DNA of 13,627 nt, from contig DNCV01000097.1 in NCBI GenBank assembly GCA_003484395.1, forward strand, positions 1-13,627, in the 5' to 3' direction. The stretch is from Dehalococcoidia bacterium (GTDB taxonomy: Bacteria > Chloroflexota > Dehalococcoidia > GIF9 > UBA5629). The translations under genes were made by a program, and so were the position numbers. The notes beneath the pieces are model-generated. The model saw only the letters and a list, made by a program, of their open reading frames with translations. It made no database searches and was not told the origin of the DNA. Positions within the stretch are counted from its first letter, which is position 1. Every line of letters starts with the position of its first letter. Positions 1 through 7,257 of this stretch are shown in pieces.

Positions 1-1084
1 CAGTTATTCCTGCTTTTTCAGCAGCCTTCATCAATAATCGGACGGCGTGGAAGACAAAAGCGCCTGATCCGCACGCAGGATCAAGCACTCGTTGCTCAAG
101 TGGATTATTAATTGCTTCGGAGCATATCCGCTCGGCCAGCCAGTCCGGTGTATAGTATTCTCCCAGGACATGGCGCTGCTCAGGATCAATTAAGGATTCG
201 TAAAGCCCTTTAAGAACATCGGTTTGCACGTTTTCCAGGCGGAAACGGCCTGCCTGCAGCGCAATGCGACGTACAAGGTCGATACCTTTTTTGGAAGCAA
301 GCATCCAGTCGAAAAAGTCCGATTCAACCATGCCTCCGATGCCCGCTTCAAGAAAACGTTTACCAGAGAGGAGGTCGGCGGGATCATTTACCGGAACGCC
401 AAGCACTTTTGCAGCCATGGTCTTGGCGATAATTGAAAGATACGTATGTTGAAAGAACAGGGAATCCTCATTAACAGCAGCGCCATAGACGCGGCGAATG
501 AGCTGCGACCATAAATCGCGTTTCAACCGGACGTCAGGGTGTTGGCCTATCTCCGTCCATATTGAAATAAGCTCCTGTTTTGCCAATCCCCATGCGAGGC
601 TGCTGCGTCCTAGCTCACGCGCAACGATTTCAGGGTCTGGTTCAAGATCGGCACTGATAGCGACTGCAGCGCTTAGCCACTCAAGCAGGTCTCGCGGTTT
701 GTCTTCGGAGGTTTGGAAAATCTCGAACCGTTCCAGCTTACCGGAGCGAAGCTCATAAGGGATGAATGTCGCGCCATCGGTCGCTATCCCGACAAAATGA
801 GATTTTGTTTCTTTCTCACGCTGTGAAAGATAATCCGGCAGCTTGTCCTCAGCATCATTCTGTTCCCGCCTGAGATCGGACTTAAACTCGAATAACGTTC
901 TTCCCAATAATGCATCGATGCGTCCATGCACTTCGGGAACACGGCGTTCAAAATCAAGTTCTGTGCTCTTTGCGCCAAGGCCGTTTACCAATAGTTCATA
1001 AACGAGGGCGCGCACTTTTTCGTGCTGAGGTCTGGAAGCCAGTTCAGAGACTATTTCACGTAAGCGGTCTGAAGATAGCGGCAT
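1..1084 (-). CDS. DNA N6-adenine methyltransferase, type IIG restriction-modification-like (partial, C-terminus outside window)
   Basis: An uninterrupted frame of 361 codons starts at ATG 1084-1082 and runs off the left edge, so only the N-terminal part is seen. Residues 309-313 read EYYTP and residues 335-341 read DPACGSG, which is the SAM-binding motif I of N6-adenine methylases of the type I/IIG (Eco57I-like) group. The NPPY catalytic motif would lie beyond the window. Near the N-terminus, D57 and E66-x-K68 in the context GRIDALLG...LFEFK fit a PD-(D/E)XK nuclease core, which suggests nuclease and methylase in one chain. A weak AGG lies 7 nt before the ATG. The gene follows the toxin-antitoxin pair on the same strand after 107 bp, so it is probably part of a defence cluster. 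It could instead be a BREX- or DISARM-type methylase. The methylase call is firm; the type IIG call is an inference. Confidence 0.85.
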   Translation of the reverse strand, partial: MPLSSDRLREIVSELASRPQHEKVRALVYELLVNGLGAKSTELDFERRVPEVHGRIDALLGRTLFEFKSDLRREQNDAEDKLPDYLSQREKETKSHFVGIATDGATFIPYELRSGKLERFEIFQTSEDKPRDLLEWLSAAVAISADLEPDPEIVARELGRSSLAWGLAKQELISIWTEIGQHPDVRLKRDLWSQLIRRVYGAAVNEDSLFFQHTYLSIIAKTMAAKVLGVPVNDPADLLSGKRFLEAGIGGMVESDFFDWMLASKKGIDLVRRIALQAGRFRLENVQTDVLKGLYESLIDPEQRHVLGEYYTPDWLAERICSEAINNPLEQRVLDPACGSGAFVFHAVRLLMKAAEKAGIT

Positions 1085-1096
1085 TTTATAACCTGC

Positions 1097-1120
1097 TGTA
1101 GCTTTTGCAGTATAGCTACA
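1097..1120 (-). promoter_or_regulatory. 7-bp inverted repeat just upstream of the methylase start (candidate operator)
   Basis: TGTAGCT and AGCTACA form a perfect 7-bp inverted repeat separated by 10 bp, ending 12 bp before the start codon of the methylase gene. On the minus strand a possible promoter lies just upstream (TTGTTT, 16 bp, TAAGAT), so a protein bound here could block transcription or translation initiation. The alternative is a hairpin in the 5' leader. The repeat is seen directly; the operator role is inferred. Confidence 0.4.
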
Positions 1121-1191
1121 TTATGCACATCTTATCACAAAGGCCTTCGTAAACAAATAGACTTAGACAGAACATTATTTATAAATTGGCA

Positions 1192-1635
1192 TTATGTATG
1201 TCGCCTAGCAATTTGAACAACCTGATGATTCTTGTCCCACCAAAGAATCGAAAAAATATTCTCAAACTTCATACACCATAAACGACATGCACCATCGATA
1301 CGAAACGAGTAGATTTCTTCAATGTCATCGAGTTTTAAGTCAAGGAGTCGATCCCTATATTCTCTTTCCAGTTCCGGTATAGATTTTGAATGTAGACTGC
1401 CTGTTGCTCTTAGCTGGTCAACATTCATTTTTTCGAATGCTCTCAGCCGTTTCCATAATTGCTGATGCTCTTCAAGTGCTAAATTACCACAACTCATACT
1501 GCCGAATATATCTGCATTGCTGAAGCGCCACGCAATATGTCTATTTTCGATTGTGGGATACCCTAGATAATCAGGTATCTTTTTGGGCTTCGACGATTTA
1601 GGCAAAAAAGGTAGCTTACAGTGTTTGTTCCCCAC
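1192..1635 (-). CDS. Probable toxin of a PanA-type toxin-antitoxin pair (unnamed family)
   Basis: A 147-residue protein that starts at GTG 1635 and overlaps the upstream antitoxin gene by 20 bp. GAGG lies 6 nt before the GTG and supports this start. I do not recognise a named domain. The N-terminal third holds WRFSNADIFGS, the centre is charged and helical (EREYRDRLLDLK), and the C-terminus reads DDIEEIYSFRIDG...RLWCMK...FSILWWDKNHQV. That C-terminal pattern of alternating hydrophobic strands with basic and Trp/Asp residues recalls small RelE/ParE-like toxins, but this is only an impression. The function is inferred mainly from position: small, overlapping and directly downstream of a Panacea-domain antitoxin, a domain known to neutralise many unrelated toxins. 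No signal peptide or membrane segment is visible. Confidence 0.55.
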   Translation of the reverse strand: MGNKHCKLPFLPKSSKPKKIPDYLGYPTIENRHIAWRFSNADIFGSMSCGNLALEEHQQLWKRLRAFEKMNVDQLRATGSLHSKSIPELEREYRDRLLDLKLDDIEEIYSFRIDGACRLWCMKFENIFSILWWDKNHQVVQIARRHT

Positions 1636-2077
1636 ATAAAGCCTCGTAGTACTCAGCCATATCTGTCAATAATATTTCCGCAGTACCGCGTTCGCCCAAA
1701 CTTAAATCTTCCCTTTCCCTGGCGAATTTCCAAGGGTTTTCGCGATGAGTAAGAGCACTCAACCATGCGGAAGTTTTGTCTCCGTATAGCGACAAGACTG
1801 CTTCGATAGTCTCTTTTTGCATTTTCGATAACTTTGTTATATCAGCTCCATCGACATGGTCGATTGTAAATTGACCTCGATGTTGCTTATAGAGTTCAGG
1901 AATTACGGGACCATTTGCCCATGCTTCAATACATTGCTCAAAGAGTGGTTTGTCATCCCATACAAGAGACCATGCCTGGCAGTAATAACACAGCTTTTGG
2001 AGCTTCCATGTGGTCATAGCCCCAAGTTTTGTTAGTATATATTGGGCTATATCAAAAACATTGGTACGTATTTTCAT
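1616..2077 (-). CDS. Panacea/SocA-like (DUF4065) antitoxin
   Basis: A 153-residue protein with the hallmark N-terminus of the Panacea/SocA/GepA family. A helical segment with TWKLQKLCYYCQAW (about residues 22-36) is followed by EAWANGPVIPELY (about residues 51-63), the strongly conserved family signature. A start at ATG 2077 is supported by GGAGGG 4 nt upstream. The family includes SocA, which delivers the toxin SocB to ClpXP in Caulobacter, and the PanA antitoxins, which share one domain across many different toxins. The next gene overlaps by 20 bp and is the presumed toxin, so the pair should be translationally coupled with antitoxin first. The 127-bp AT-rich region upstream, behind trpA, probably holds its own promoter. 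Confidence 0.85.
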   Translation of the reverse strand: MKIRTNVFDIAQYILTKLGAMTTWKLQKLCYYCQAWSLVWDDKPLFEQCIEAWANGPVIPELYKQHRGQFTIDHVDGADITKLSKMQKETIEAVLSLYGDKTSAWLSALTHRENPWKFAREREDLSLGERGTAEILLTDMAEYYEALCGEQTL

Positions 2078-2120
2078 TAGCCCTCCAGTTTATTTCCCTA
2101 ATGATTTACTTTTTATATTA

Positions 2121-2144
2121 TTACAGTAATTACAATAGTTTACA
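2121..2144. promoter_or_regulatory. Three TTACA repeats at 9-10 bp spacing upstream of the antitoxin gene (candidate operator)
   Basis: TTACA occurs on the plus strand at 2121-2125, 2130-2134 and 2140-2144, about one helical turn apart, in the AT-rich gap between trpA and the antitoxin gene. The first lies in the near-palindrome TTACAGTAA. On the minus strand the same region reads as TTGTAA and TAATAT/TATAAA boxes that could be a promoter. A tandem half-site array would suit toxin-antitoxin autoregulation. AT-richness makes chance repeats likely, so this is weak. Confidence 0.25.
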
Positions 2145-2204
2145 AGATATTGATACAATAAATTATCGAATCTCCAATTTACACAATTATGAGACTACAA
2201 AATT

Positions 2205-2987
2205 TTATTTTGAAGTGTTCATTACGCCTCTGACATCCCTGATAAATGTTCCGACTTTGCTCAACGAACCGTCCTCCTCCATGAGACGGACTATTTTGCT
2301 GCCGATGATGACGCCATCGGCGATCTGTAACACCTCCGCCGCCTGTTCCGGCGTCGATATGCCGAAGCCGACGCAGAGGGGTTTGTCCGTTGCTTTCCTT
2401 ACCCTTGATACGAAGCTTTTGAGGTCGGGCGGCAGATCTTTTCTTGCTCCGGTGACTCCGGTGACGGAAACGAGGTAGATGAAGCCGCCGGCGTGACTGG
2501 CGACGGTGACGATACGCTGCTCTGTACTCGTTGGCGCCAACAGGTAGATGATGTGAATATTGTACCTGTGAGCTGCCTCTTCCAGTTCGATGCCCTCCTC
2601 CGGCGGCAGATCGGGGATAATGAGTCCGCTGATGCCGCTTTCCGAGCAAGCTTTGCAGAAGGCATCGAACCCATAATGCATTATCGGATTGAGATAGGTC
2701 ATAAATACCAGAGGTATCTTTACCTGTTTGCTCAGCTTCTGCGCTGTCTCGAGACAGGTTTTCACTGTAACGCCGTTTTGCAGGGCATGGAAGCTGGCGT
2801 TCTGAATTGTAGCGCCGTCGGCAAGCGGATCGGAAAACGGGATACCGAGCTCGATAAGATCGCAACCTGCCTCTGCCAGGATCGGCGCTGCTTTCAAAGT
2901 CGATTCGATGCTTGGGTAGCCGACGGTTATATAGGCGATGAGCGTTTTGCGCCCTTTATCGGTGAAAATTGCGTCAATGGAATTCAC
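2205..2987 (-). CDS. trpA: Tryptophan synthase alpha subunit
   Basis: TrpA cleaves indole-3-glycerol phosphate to indole and glyceraldehyde-3-phosphate and passes indole to TrpB through the alpha2-beta2 tunnel. The 260-residue length is normal. The catalytic glutamate is E46 in LIELGIPFSDPLADG and the substrate-contacting aspartate is D57 in the same motif. The phosphate-binding region GFGISTPEQ follows near residue 207, and the flexible loop segment VTGVTGAR is present. The start is GTG 2987, overlapping the trpB stop as GTGA, with GGAGG 6 nt upstream. It is the last gene of the operon. No strong terminator follows: only an AT-rich CAAAAT/ATTTTG hairpin overlaps the stop codon. Confidence 0.97.
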   Translation of the reverse strand: MNSIDAIFTDKGRKTLIAYITVGYPSIESTLKAAPILAEAGCDLIELGIPFSDPLADGATIQNASFHALQNGVTVKTCLETAQKLSKQVKIPLVFMTYLNPIMHYGFDAFCKACSESGISGLIIPDLPPEEGIELEEAAHRYNIHIIYLLAPTSTEQRIVTVASHAGGFIYLVSVTGVTGARKDLPPDLKSFVSRVRKATDKPLCVGFGISTPEQAAEVLQIADGVIIGSKIVRLMEEDGSLSKVGTFIRDVRGVMNTSK

Positions 2988-4177
2988 AGGTTTCCTCCTA
3001 ATGCTTCACTGATTATACCCATATCCTTGTCTCCACGTCCCGAGAGGTTGATGACGATGGTCTTGTCTTTTGCCAGTTTCGGGGCGAGCTTGAGCGCATA
3101 TGAGATTGCGTGTGCCGATTCCAACGCCGGAATGATGCCTTCGATGCTGCAGAGAAGGTGAAACGCTGCAAGCACGTCTTTGTCGGTCTCGGCGACATAG
3201 CTTGCTCTGCCCGAATCTTTAAGATAGCTGTGCTCGGGACCGACGCCAGGATAATCGAGCCCGGCTGAAATGCTGTGCGTCTCCATGATCTGGCCGTCGC
3301 TGTCCTGAAGGAGATAGGATTTTGCGCCGTGAAACACACCCGGCGTTCCCGCAAATAAAGTAGCGGCGTGCTTGCCTGTTTCCACTCCTCTGCCTGCTGC
3401 CTCAACGCCGATGAGCTTAACATCCTTATCATCGAGAAAGGGATAGAAGATGCCGATGGCATTGCTACCGCCGCCAGTGCAGGCGATGATATAGTCCGGC
3501 AGCCGCCCTGTTTTCTCGATGATCTGTTGCTTTACCTCACTGCCGATGATGGACTGAAAATCGCGGACCATCATCGGGTACGGGTTCGGCCCGACCGCCG
3601 ATCCGATGAGGTAATGCGTCGTCGTTATATTGGATATCCAGTCCCTGAAGGCTTCGTTGATGGCGTCCTTGAGCGTTTTGCTGCCACTGGTTACCGGTCT
3701 CACCTCAGCATTCATGAGTTTCATACGTAAAACATTCGGAGCTTGCCTTCGGATGTCCTCCTCTCCCATGTAAATAACGCATTCCATACCGAGCATGGCG
3801 CAGACGGCAGCGGTAGCGACGCCGTGCTGCCCCGCCCCTGTTTCGGCAATGATTCTATTTTTGCCGATTTTACGAGCCAGCAATCCCTGCCCCAGCGCAT
3901 TGTTGATCTTATGCGCGCCGGTATGGGTGAGGTCCTCTCGTTTCAAAAATATGCGTGTCCCGCCGCAGTGCTGGCTGAGCTTCTCTGCGTAATAGAGCGG
4001 CGTAGGCCGCCCCGCATAGTCTCGGCAGAGACCTTTGAACTCCGCCCAGAATGACCTGTCGTTTTTGATCGAATCATATGTTCTCTTCAATTCATCGAAT
4101 GCGGGCACCAGTACTTCAGGGATGTATTCTCCTCCGTATCGGCCGAAGTAGCCGCGTTCATCCGGGAGTGTATTCAT
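2984..4177 (-). CDS. trpB: Tryptophan synthase beta subunit
   Basis: TrpB is the PLP enzyme that condenses indole with L-serine to tryptophan. It is 397 residues long from MNTLPDERG, the usual length of TrpB1. The PLP lysine is K90 in HTGAHKINNALGQ, the catalytic glutamate is E112 in AETGAGQHG, and GGGSNAIG binds the PLP phosphate. I place the start at ATG 4177 rather than the in-frame ATG at 4201, because AAAGGAG lies 5 nt before 4177 and aligns with the conserved N-terminus. The preceding 78 bp after trpF is the only sizeable gap among the trp genes and shows no terminator or promoter that I can support. The stop overlaps the trpA start. Confidence 0.97.
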   Translation of the reverse strand: MNTLPDERGYFGRYGGEYIPEVLVPAFDELKRTYDSIKNDRSFWAEFKGLCRDYAGRPTPLYYAEKLSQHCGGTRIFLKREDLTHTGAHKINNALGQGLLARKIGKNRIIAETGAGQHGVATAAVCAMLGMECVIYMGEEDIRRQAPNVLRMKLMNAEVRPVTSGSKTLKDAINEAFRDWISNITTTHYLIGSAVGPNPYPMMVRDFQSIIGSEVKQQIIEKTGRLPDYIIACTGGGSNAIGIFYPFLDDKDVKLIGVEAAGRGVETGKHAATLFAGTPGVFHGAKSYLLQDSDGQIMETHSISAGLDYPGVGPEHSYLKDSGRASYVAETDKDVLAAFHLLCSIEGIIPALESAHAISYALKLAPKLAKDKTIVINLSGRGDKDMGIISEALGGNL

Positions 4178-4255
4178 GCTGTCTCCTTTATTATTTATCA
4201 TTTATTTCGCCTCGATGCACTTCGCTTTCAGCGCAGCTACTCGGTGAACGTTTTG

Positions 4256-4894
4256 TCATTTCACTGCCTCTATAAACGCCTTTATTTTATTTTGGTCTTT
4301 GCATTTGTTCGTTTCGACTCCTGTTGAGACATCGACGCCCATTGGGCTGACATCTCTGATGACTTTTTTTACATTCTGCGGATCTAGTCCACCGGCGATC
4401 ATCACCGAAAATCTCTGAGCGATCTCGGAGGCTATTTGCCAGTTGAAAGCTTTTCCTGTTCCTCCGTAGGCATCGCCCATCTTAGTATCAAGCAGGCACA
4501 TCCAGTCTCTGTTCGCCATCAATCGTTTGCCTCTCTCCAGTTCGGCGATCACTTGTGAAGCCATTGTCCTCTCGGCGATGTGCATCACTTTAATTATCGG
4601 ATGTTCGATAGCAAGACAATACTCCCATGTCTCATCGCCGCTGAGCTGCACGCGATCAAGTCCGCAGATGCCGGCTATATGGTTGACTTCCTCTGCCGGC
4701 GTATTGACGAAGACGCCGACCACGTCGGTGTTGTTTGCAGATGAATGTATTGATTGAGCAATATCCGACGCGGTTTGGATGCTCACCTGTCGCCGCCCCG
4801 GAGCAAAGACAATCCCGATGAAATTCGCTCCGGCCTGTGAGGCGAACAGCGCATCATCAACAGTAGCCAATCCGCAGATTTTTACTCTGGTCAT
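4256..4894 (-). CDS. trpF: Phosphoribosylanthranilate isomerase
   Basis: TrpF performs the Amadori rearrangement of phosphoribosylanthranilate to CdRP in the third step from chorismate. It has 212 residues in a TIM-barrel, close to the usual size. The N-terminus VKICGL carries the catalytic cysteine (C7), FIGIVFAPGRRQV is the conserved second block, and the C-terminal MIAGGLDPQNV and GVDVSTGVET blocks hold the phosphate site and the catalytic aspartate. The start is ATG 4894, overlapping the trpC stop as ATGA. The frame stays open 53 codons further upstream, but that stretch is inside trpC and looks unlike TrpF. Confidence 0.96.
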   Translation of the reverse strand: MTRVKICGLATVDDALFASQAGANFIGIVFAPGRRQVSIQTASDIAQSIHSSANNTDVVGVFVNTPAEEVNHIAGICGLDRVQLSGDETWEYCLAIEHPIIKVMHIAERTMASQVIAELERGKRLMANRDWMCLLDTKMGDAYGGTGKAFNWQIASEIAQRFSVMIAGGLDPQNVKKVIRDVSPMGVDVSTGVETNKCKDQNKIKAFIEAVK

Positions 4895-5667
4895 TGCAGT
4901 TCCTTCAGCTTTGCTTTGATATCCGTCGAAGCCACAAGCGCTTCGCCGATGAGCGCGGCGTGAACGCCGCATTGCTTTAGCCATTGCATATCCCAGCGGG
5001 TTTTTATGCCGCTTTCGCTGACGATAGTCCTGTCCTTGGGTATCAGCGGGCACAGCCGTTCCGTTGTTGAAATGTCTACAGTAAATGTTTTGAGATCACG
5101 ATTGTTGATGCCAATGCATCGTGCACCGCTGTCCAAGGCTATCTCCAGTTCACGTTCGTTATGTACTTCGACGAGACAGTGCAGGTTACTTTCATGGCTT
5201 ACGGCTAGCAGTGAATTAAGCTGTTCCGGCTGGAGCATGGCAACAATAAGGAGCACGGCGTCAGCGCCGTATGCCCGCGATTCGTATATCTGATATGGGT
5301 CGTGAATAAAATCCTTTCTCAGCAACGGTATTTTCCTCGGCTTCAGGGCGCTATCGATCGCTTTCAGATAATCGAGGCTTCCCTCGAAGTGAAGCTCCTC
5401 GGTAATAACCGAGATTGCAGCGGCGCCGCCGGCTGCGTAGGTTACGGCTATAGCCACGGGATCAAAATCGGCACGAATGATGCCTCTGGACGGCGATGCT
5501 TTTTTCACTTCCGCAATGATACGGATGTCGTCGCTCTGTAGCGCAGCGGCGAAATCAAGGGGCAATGGCTGCTGCAGAGCCTGCTCTTTAATACGTTCAA
5601 GCGGCATACGGCGTTTTCTCGCTTCAAACTCAGCCAGATTGTCCTGCACTATCTTCTCGAGTATCAC
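4891..5667 (-). CDS. trpC: Indole-3-glycerol phosphate synthase
   Basis: TrpC closes the indole ring, turning CdRP into indole-3-glycerol phosphate with loss of CO2. It has 258 residues and is a single-domain TIM barrel, not fused to TrpF as in enterobacteria. Conserved blocks are IIAEVKKASPSRG (catalytic lysine near residue 55), LLRKDFI, LLIVAML, LVEVHNERE, IGINNRDL and IVSESGI. Translation starts at GTG 5667, which overlaps the trpD stop as GTGA, with GGAAGG about 10 nt upstream. It overlaps trpF at its end in the same 4-bp way. Confidence 0.96.
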   Translation of the reverse strand: MILEKIVQDNLAEFEARKRRMPLERIKEQALQQPLPLDFAAALQSDDIRIIAEVKKASPSRGIIRADFDPVAIAVTYAAGGAAAISVITEELHFEGSLDYLKAIDSALKPRKIPLLRKDFIHDPYQIYESRAYGADAVLLIVAMLQPEQLNSLLAVSHESNLHCLVEVHNERELEIALDSGARCIGINNRDLKTFTVDISTTERLCPLIPKDRTIVSESGIKTRWDMQWLKQCGVHAALIGEALVASTDIKAKLKELQ

Positions 5668-6686
5668 GCTATATTTACCTTCCTGTTCGTGTATTCGATG
5701 AGCATCTGCAGCTTCTCCAGCGCTCTCCCGCTGTCTATCGATTTCGCTGCCATCTGCACGCCCTGTTTCAATGTTTCAGCTTTATCACCGGCGATGAGCG
5801 CTGCCGCAGCATTGAGGAGCACGATATCACGCTGAGGCCCCTGTTTGCCTGCCAGTATTGCCTTTAGAAGATCAGCGTTTTCCTGTACACTGCCTCCCTT
5901 CAGTGTATCAGAGGAAGCTTTCGTTAGTCCCGCGTCTTCAGGGACGATATCGTAGCTTTTTGTTCTGCCGTCTTGTAGCTCACAGATACGTGTGCTTCCT
6001 GTGATGGTAAGCTCATCGAGCCCGTCCCTGCCGTGAACGATAAGCGCATGTTTGCTGCCCATGATGCGTAGCACATGCGCCAGTTTTTCGGTGAGGGCTG
6101 AGTCAGAGACGCCGATTAGCTGATGTTTGGCTCCTGCGGGATTTGTCAGCGGCCCGAGAATATTAAATACTGTGCGTATACCGATCTCACGGCGTGGCGC
6201 AGCCGCGTATTTCATTGCCGGGTGAAATACCTGTGCAAAGAAGAAAGCAATGCCCGTTTCATCGATACACTGTTGAACTTCGCTGTCGGAGAGGTCTATT
6301 TTTACACCGAGCGCTTCCAGAACATCGGCGCTGCCGCAGCGGCTGCTCATGGCTCTATTGCCATGCTTGGCCACTTTGAGTCCGGCTCCGGCCACGACAA
6401 AAGCGGCAGTGGTCGAGATATTGAATGTAGCAGCATTGTCGCCGCCTGTGCCGCAGGTGTCGACGACGGTTTCCGAAGCGGCTACTTTAAGTGATCGTGC
6501 GCGCATCGTCTTAACGAGGCCGGCTATCTCTTCCACCGTTTCTCCTTTGCATCGAAGCGCGGTGACGAAAGCTCCGAATTGTGCCGGCGTCGCTTCGTTG
6601 TTCATGATCTCATCCATGACGTTCGCCGATTGCTCCATGGACAGCGATTTGCCTGATGTCAGGATTGAAATGGCCTCTTTAATCAT
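5664..6686 (-). CDS. trpD: Anthranilate phosphoribosyltransferase
   Basis: TrpD joins anthranilate to PRPP. It has 340 residues and the standard fold: an N-terminal helical part, then the PRPP loop GTGGDNAATFNIS near residue 80, then KHGNRAMSSRCGSADVLEALG, which binds pyrophosphate/Mg and anthranilate. The frame opens at 6701, but ATG 6686 (MIKEAISIL) has GGAGG 8 nt upstream and matches where the family begins, so I use it. It overlaps the end of trpG by 8 bp. It is a separate protein from TrpG, unlike the E. coli fusion. Confidence 0.96.
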   Translation of the reverse strand: MIKEAISILTSGKSLSMEQSANVMDEIMNNEATPAQFGAFVTALRCKGETVEEIAGLVKTMRARSLKVAASETVVDTCGTGGDNAATFNISTTAAFVVAGAGLKVAKHGNRAMSSRCGSADVLEALGVKIDLSDSEVQQCIDETGIAFFFAQVFHPAMKYAAAPRREIGIRTVFNILGPLTNPAGAKHQLIGVSDSALTEKLAHVLRIMGSKHALIVHGRDGLDELTITGSTRICELQDGRTKSYDIVPEDAGLTKASSDTLKGGSVQENADLLKAILAGKQGPQRDIVLLNAAAALIAGDKAETLKQGVQMAAKSIDSGRALEKLQMLIEYTNRKVNIA

Positions 6687-7257
6687 TGCTGTTCCCTCCA
6701 TTAATAAAATTTTGCAGCATGGTTTTACCCATCGGGGTCATAAAAGACTCGGGATGGAATTGAATACCTTCGATTGGAAACTCACGGTGCCGTATTCCCA
6801 TAATAGTGTCGTCATCGGTGAAAGCAGTGATCTCCAGACAATCCGGGACCGTTTCTCGCTGGATGGCCAGCGAATGATAGCGGATAACCGAGCAGGGATC
6901 AGGGATGCCGGCAAATATGCCTCGGCCGTTATGGTGTATCAGGGATGATTTGCCGTGCATGATGGCTTTAGCGCGGCTGACGGTAGCTCCGAAGGTGTAT
7001 CCGATGCACTGGTGTCCAAGGCAAACACCAAGGATCGGAACGATACCGGCGAAGTGACTGATAATGTCATTGGATATGCCTGCCTTCAATGGGGTGGATG
7101 GCCCAGGCGAGAGGACGATATGTTTGGGATGCATATCATCAATTGCATCGATAGTGGTTTTGTCATTGCGAACCACATGAACGTCCTGTCCCAGTTCACA
7201 TAGATACTGAAACAAGTTGTAGGTAAAGCTATCGTAATTATCAATCAGCAGCAACAT
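6679..7257 (-). CDS. trpG: Anthranilate synthase glutamine amidotransferase subunit
   Basis: TrpG takes ammonia from glutamine for TrpE. The 192 residues form a class I amidotransferase: LIDNYDSFTYNL at the start, the oxyanion strand SPGPSTP at 50-56, the nucleophile C79 in GVCLGHQ, and the H168/E170 pair in QFHPESF. The gene starts at ATG 7257 and overlaps the end of trpE by 17 bp. Some bacteria use such a subunit for both anthranilate and p-aminobenzoate synthesis. No pab gene is visible in this window, so dual use can be neither shown nor excluded. Confidence 0.96.
   Translation of the reverse strand: MLLLIDNYDSFTYNLFQYLCELGQDVHVVRNDKTTIDAIDDMHPKHIVLSPGPSTPLKAGISNDIISHFAGIVPILGVCLGHQCIGYTFGATVSRAKAIMHGKSSLIHHNGRGIFAGIPDPCSVIRYHSLAIQRETVPDCLEITAFTDDDTIMGIRHREFPIEGIQFHPESFMTPMGKTMLQNFINGGNSND

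Noticed and set aside
2199..2213. CAAAAT/ATTTTG hairpin at the trpA stop as operon terminator
   Set aside because: Only six A-T-rich pairs overlapping the stop codon and no clean T-run after a GC stem; too weak to call.
2493..3161. A 222-codon plus-strand ORF opposite trpA/trpB
   Set aside because: It is antisense to two clear conserved genes and has no recognisable domain; long antisense frames are common in such coding DNA.
4178..4255. Possible hidden regulatory element in the 78-bp trpF-trpB gap
   Set aside because: No convincing hairpin, promoter boxes or small ORF; it only carries the trpB ribosome binding site.
4895..5053. A 53-codon N-terminal extension of trpF
   Set aside because: It lies wholly within trpC, is Arg-rich and unlike TrpF; ATG 4894 gives the conserved VKICGL start and an ATGA overlap.
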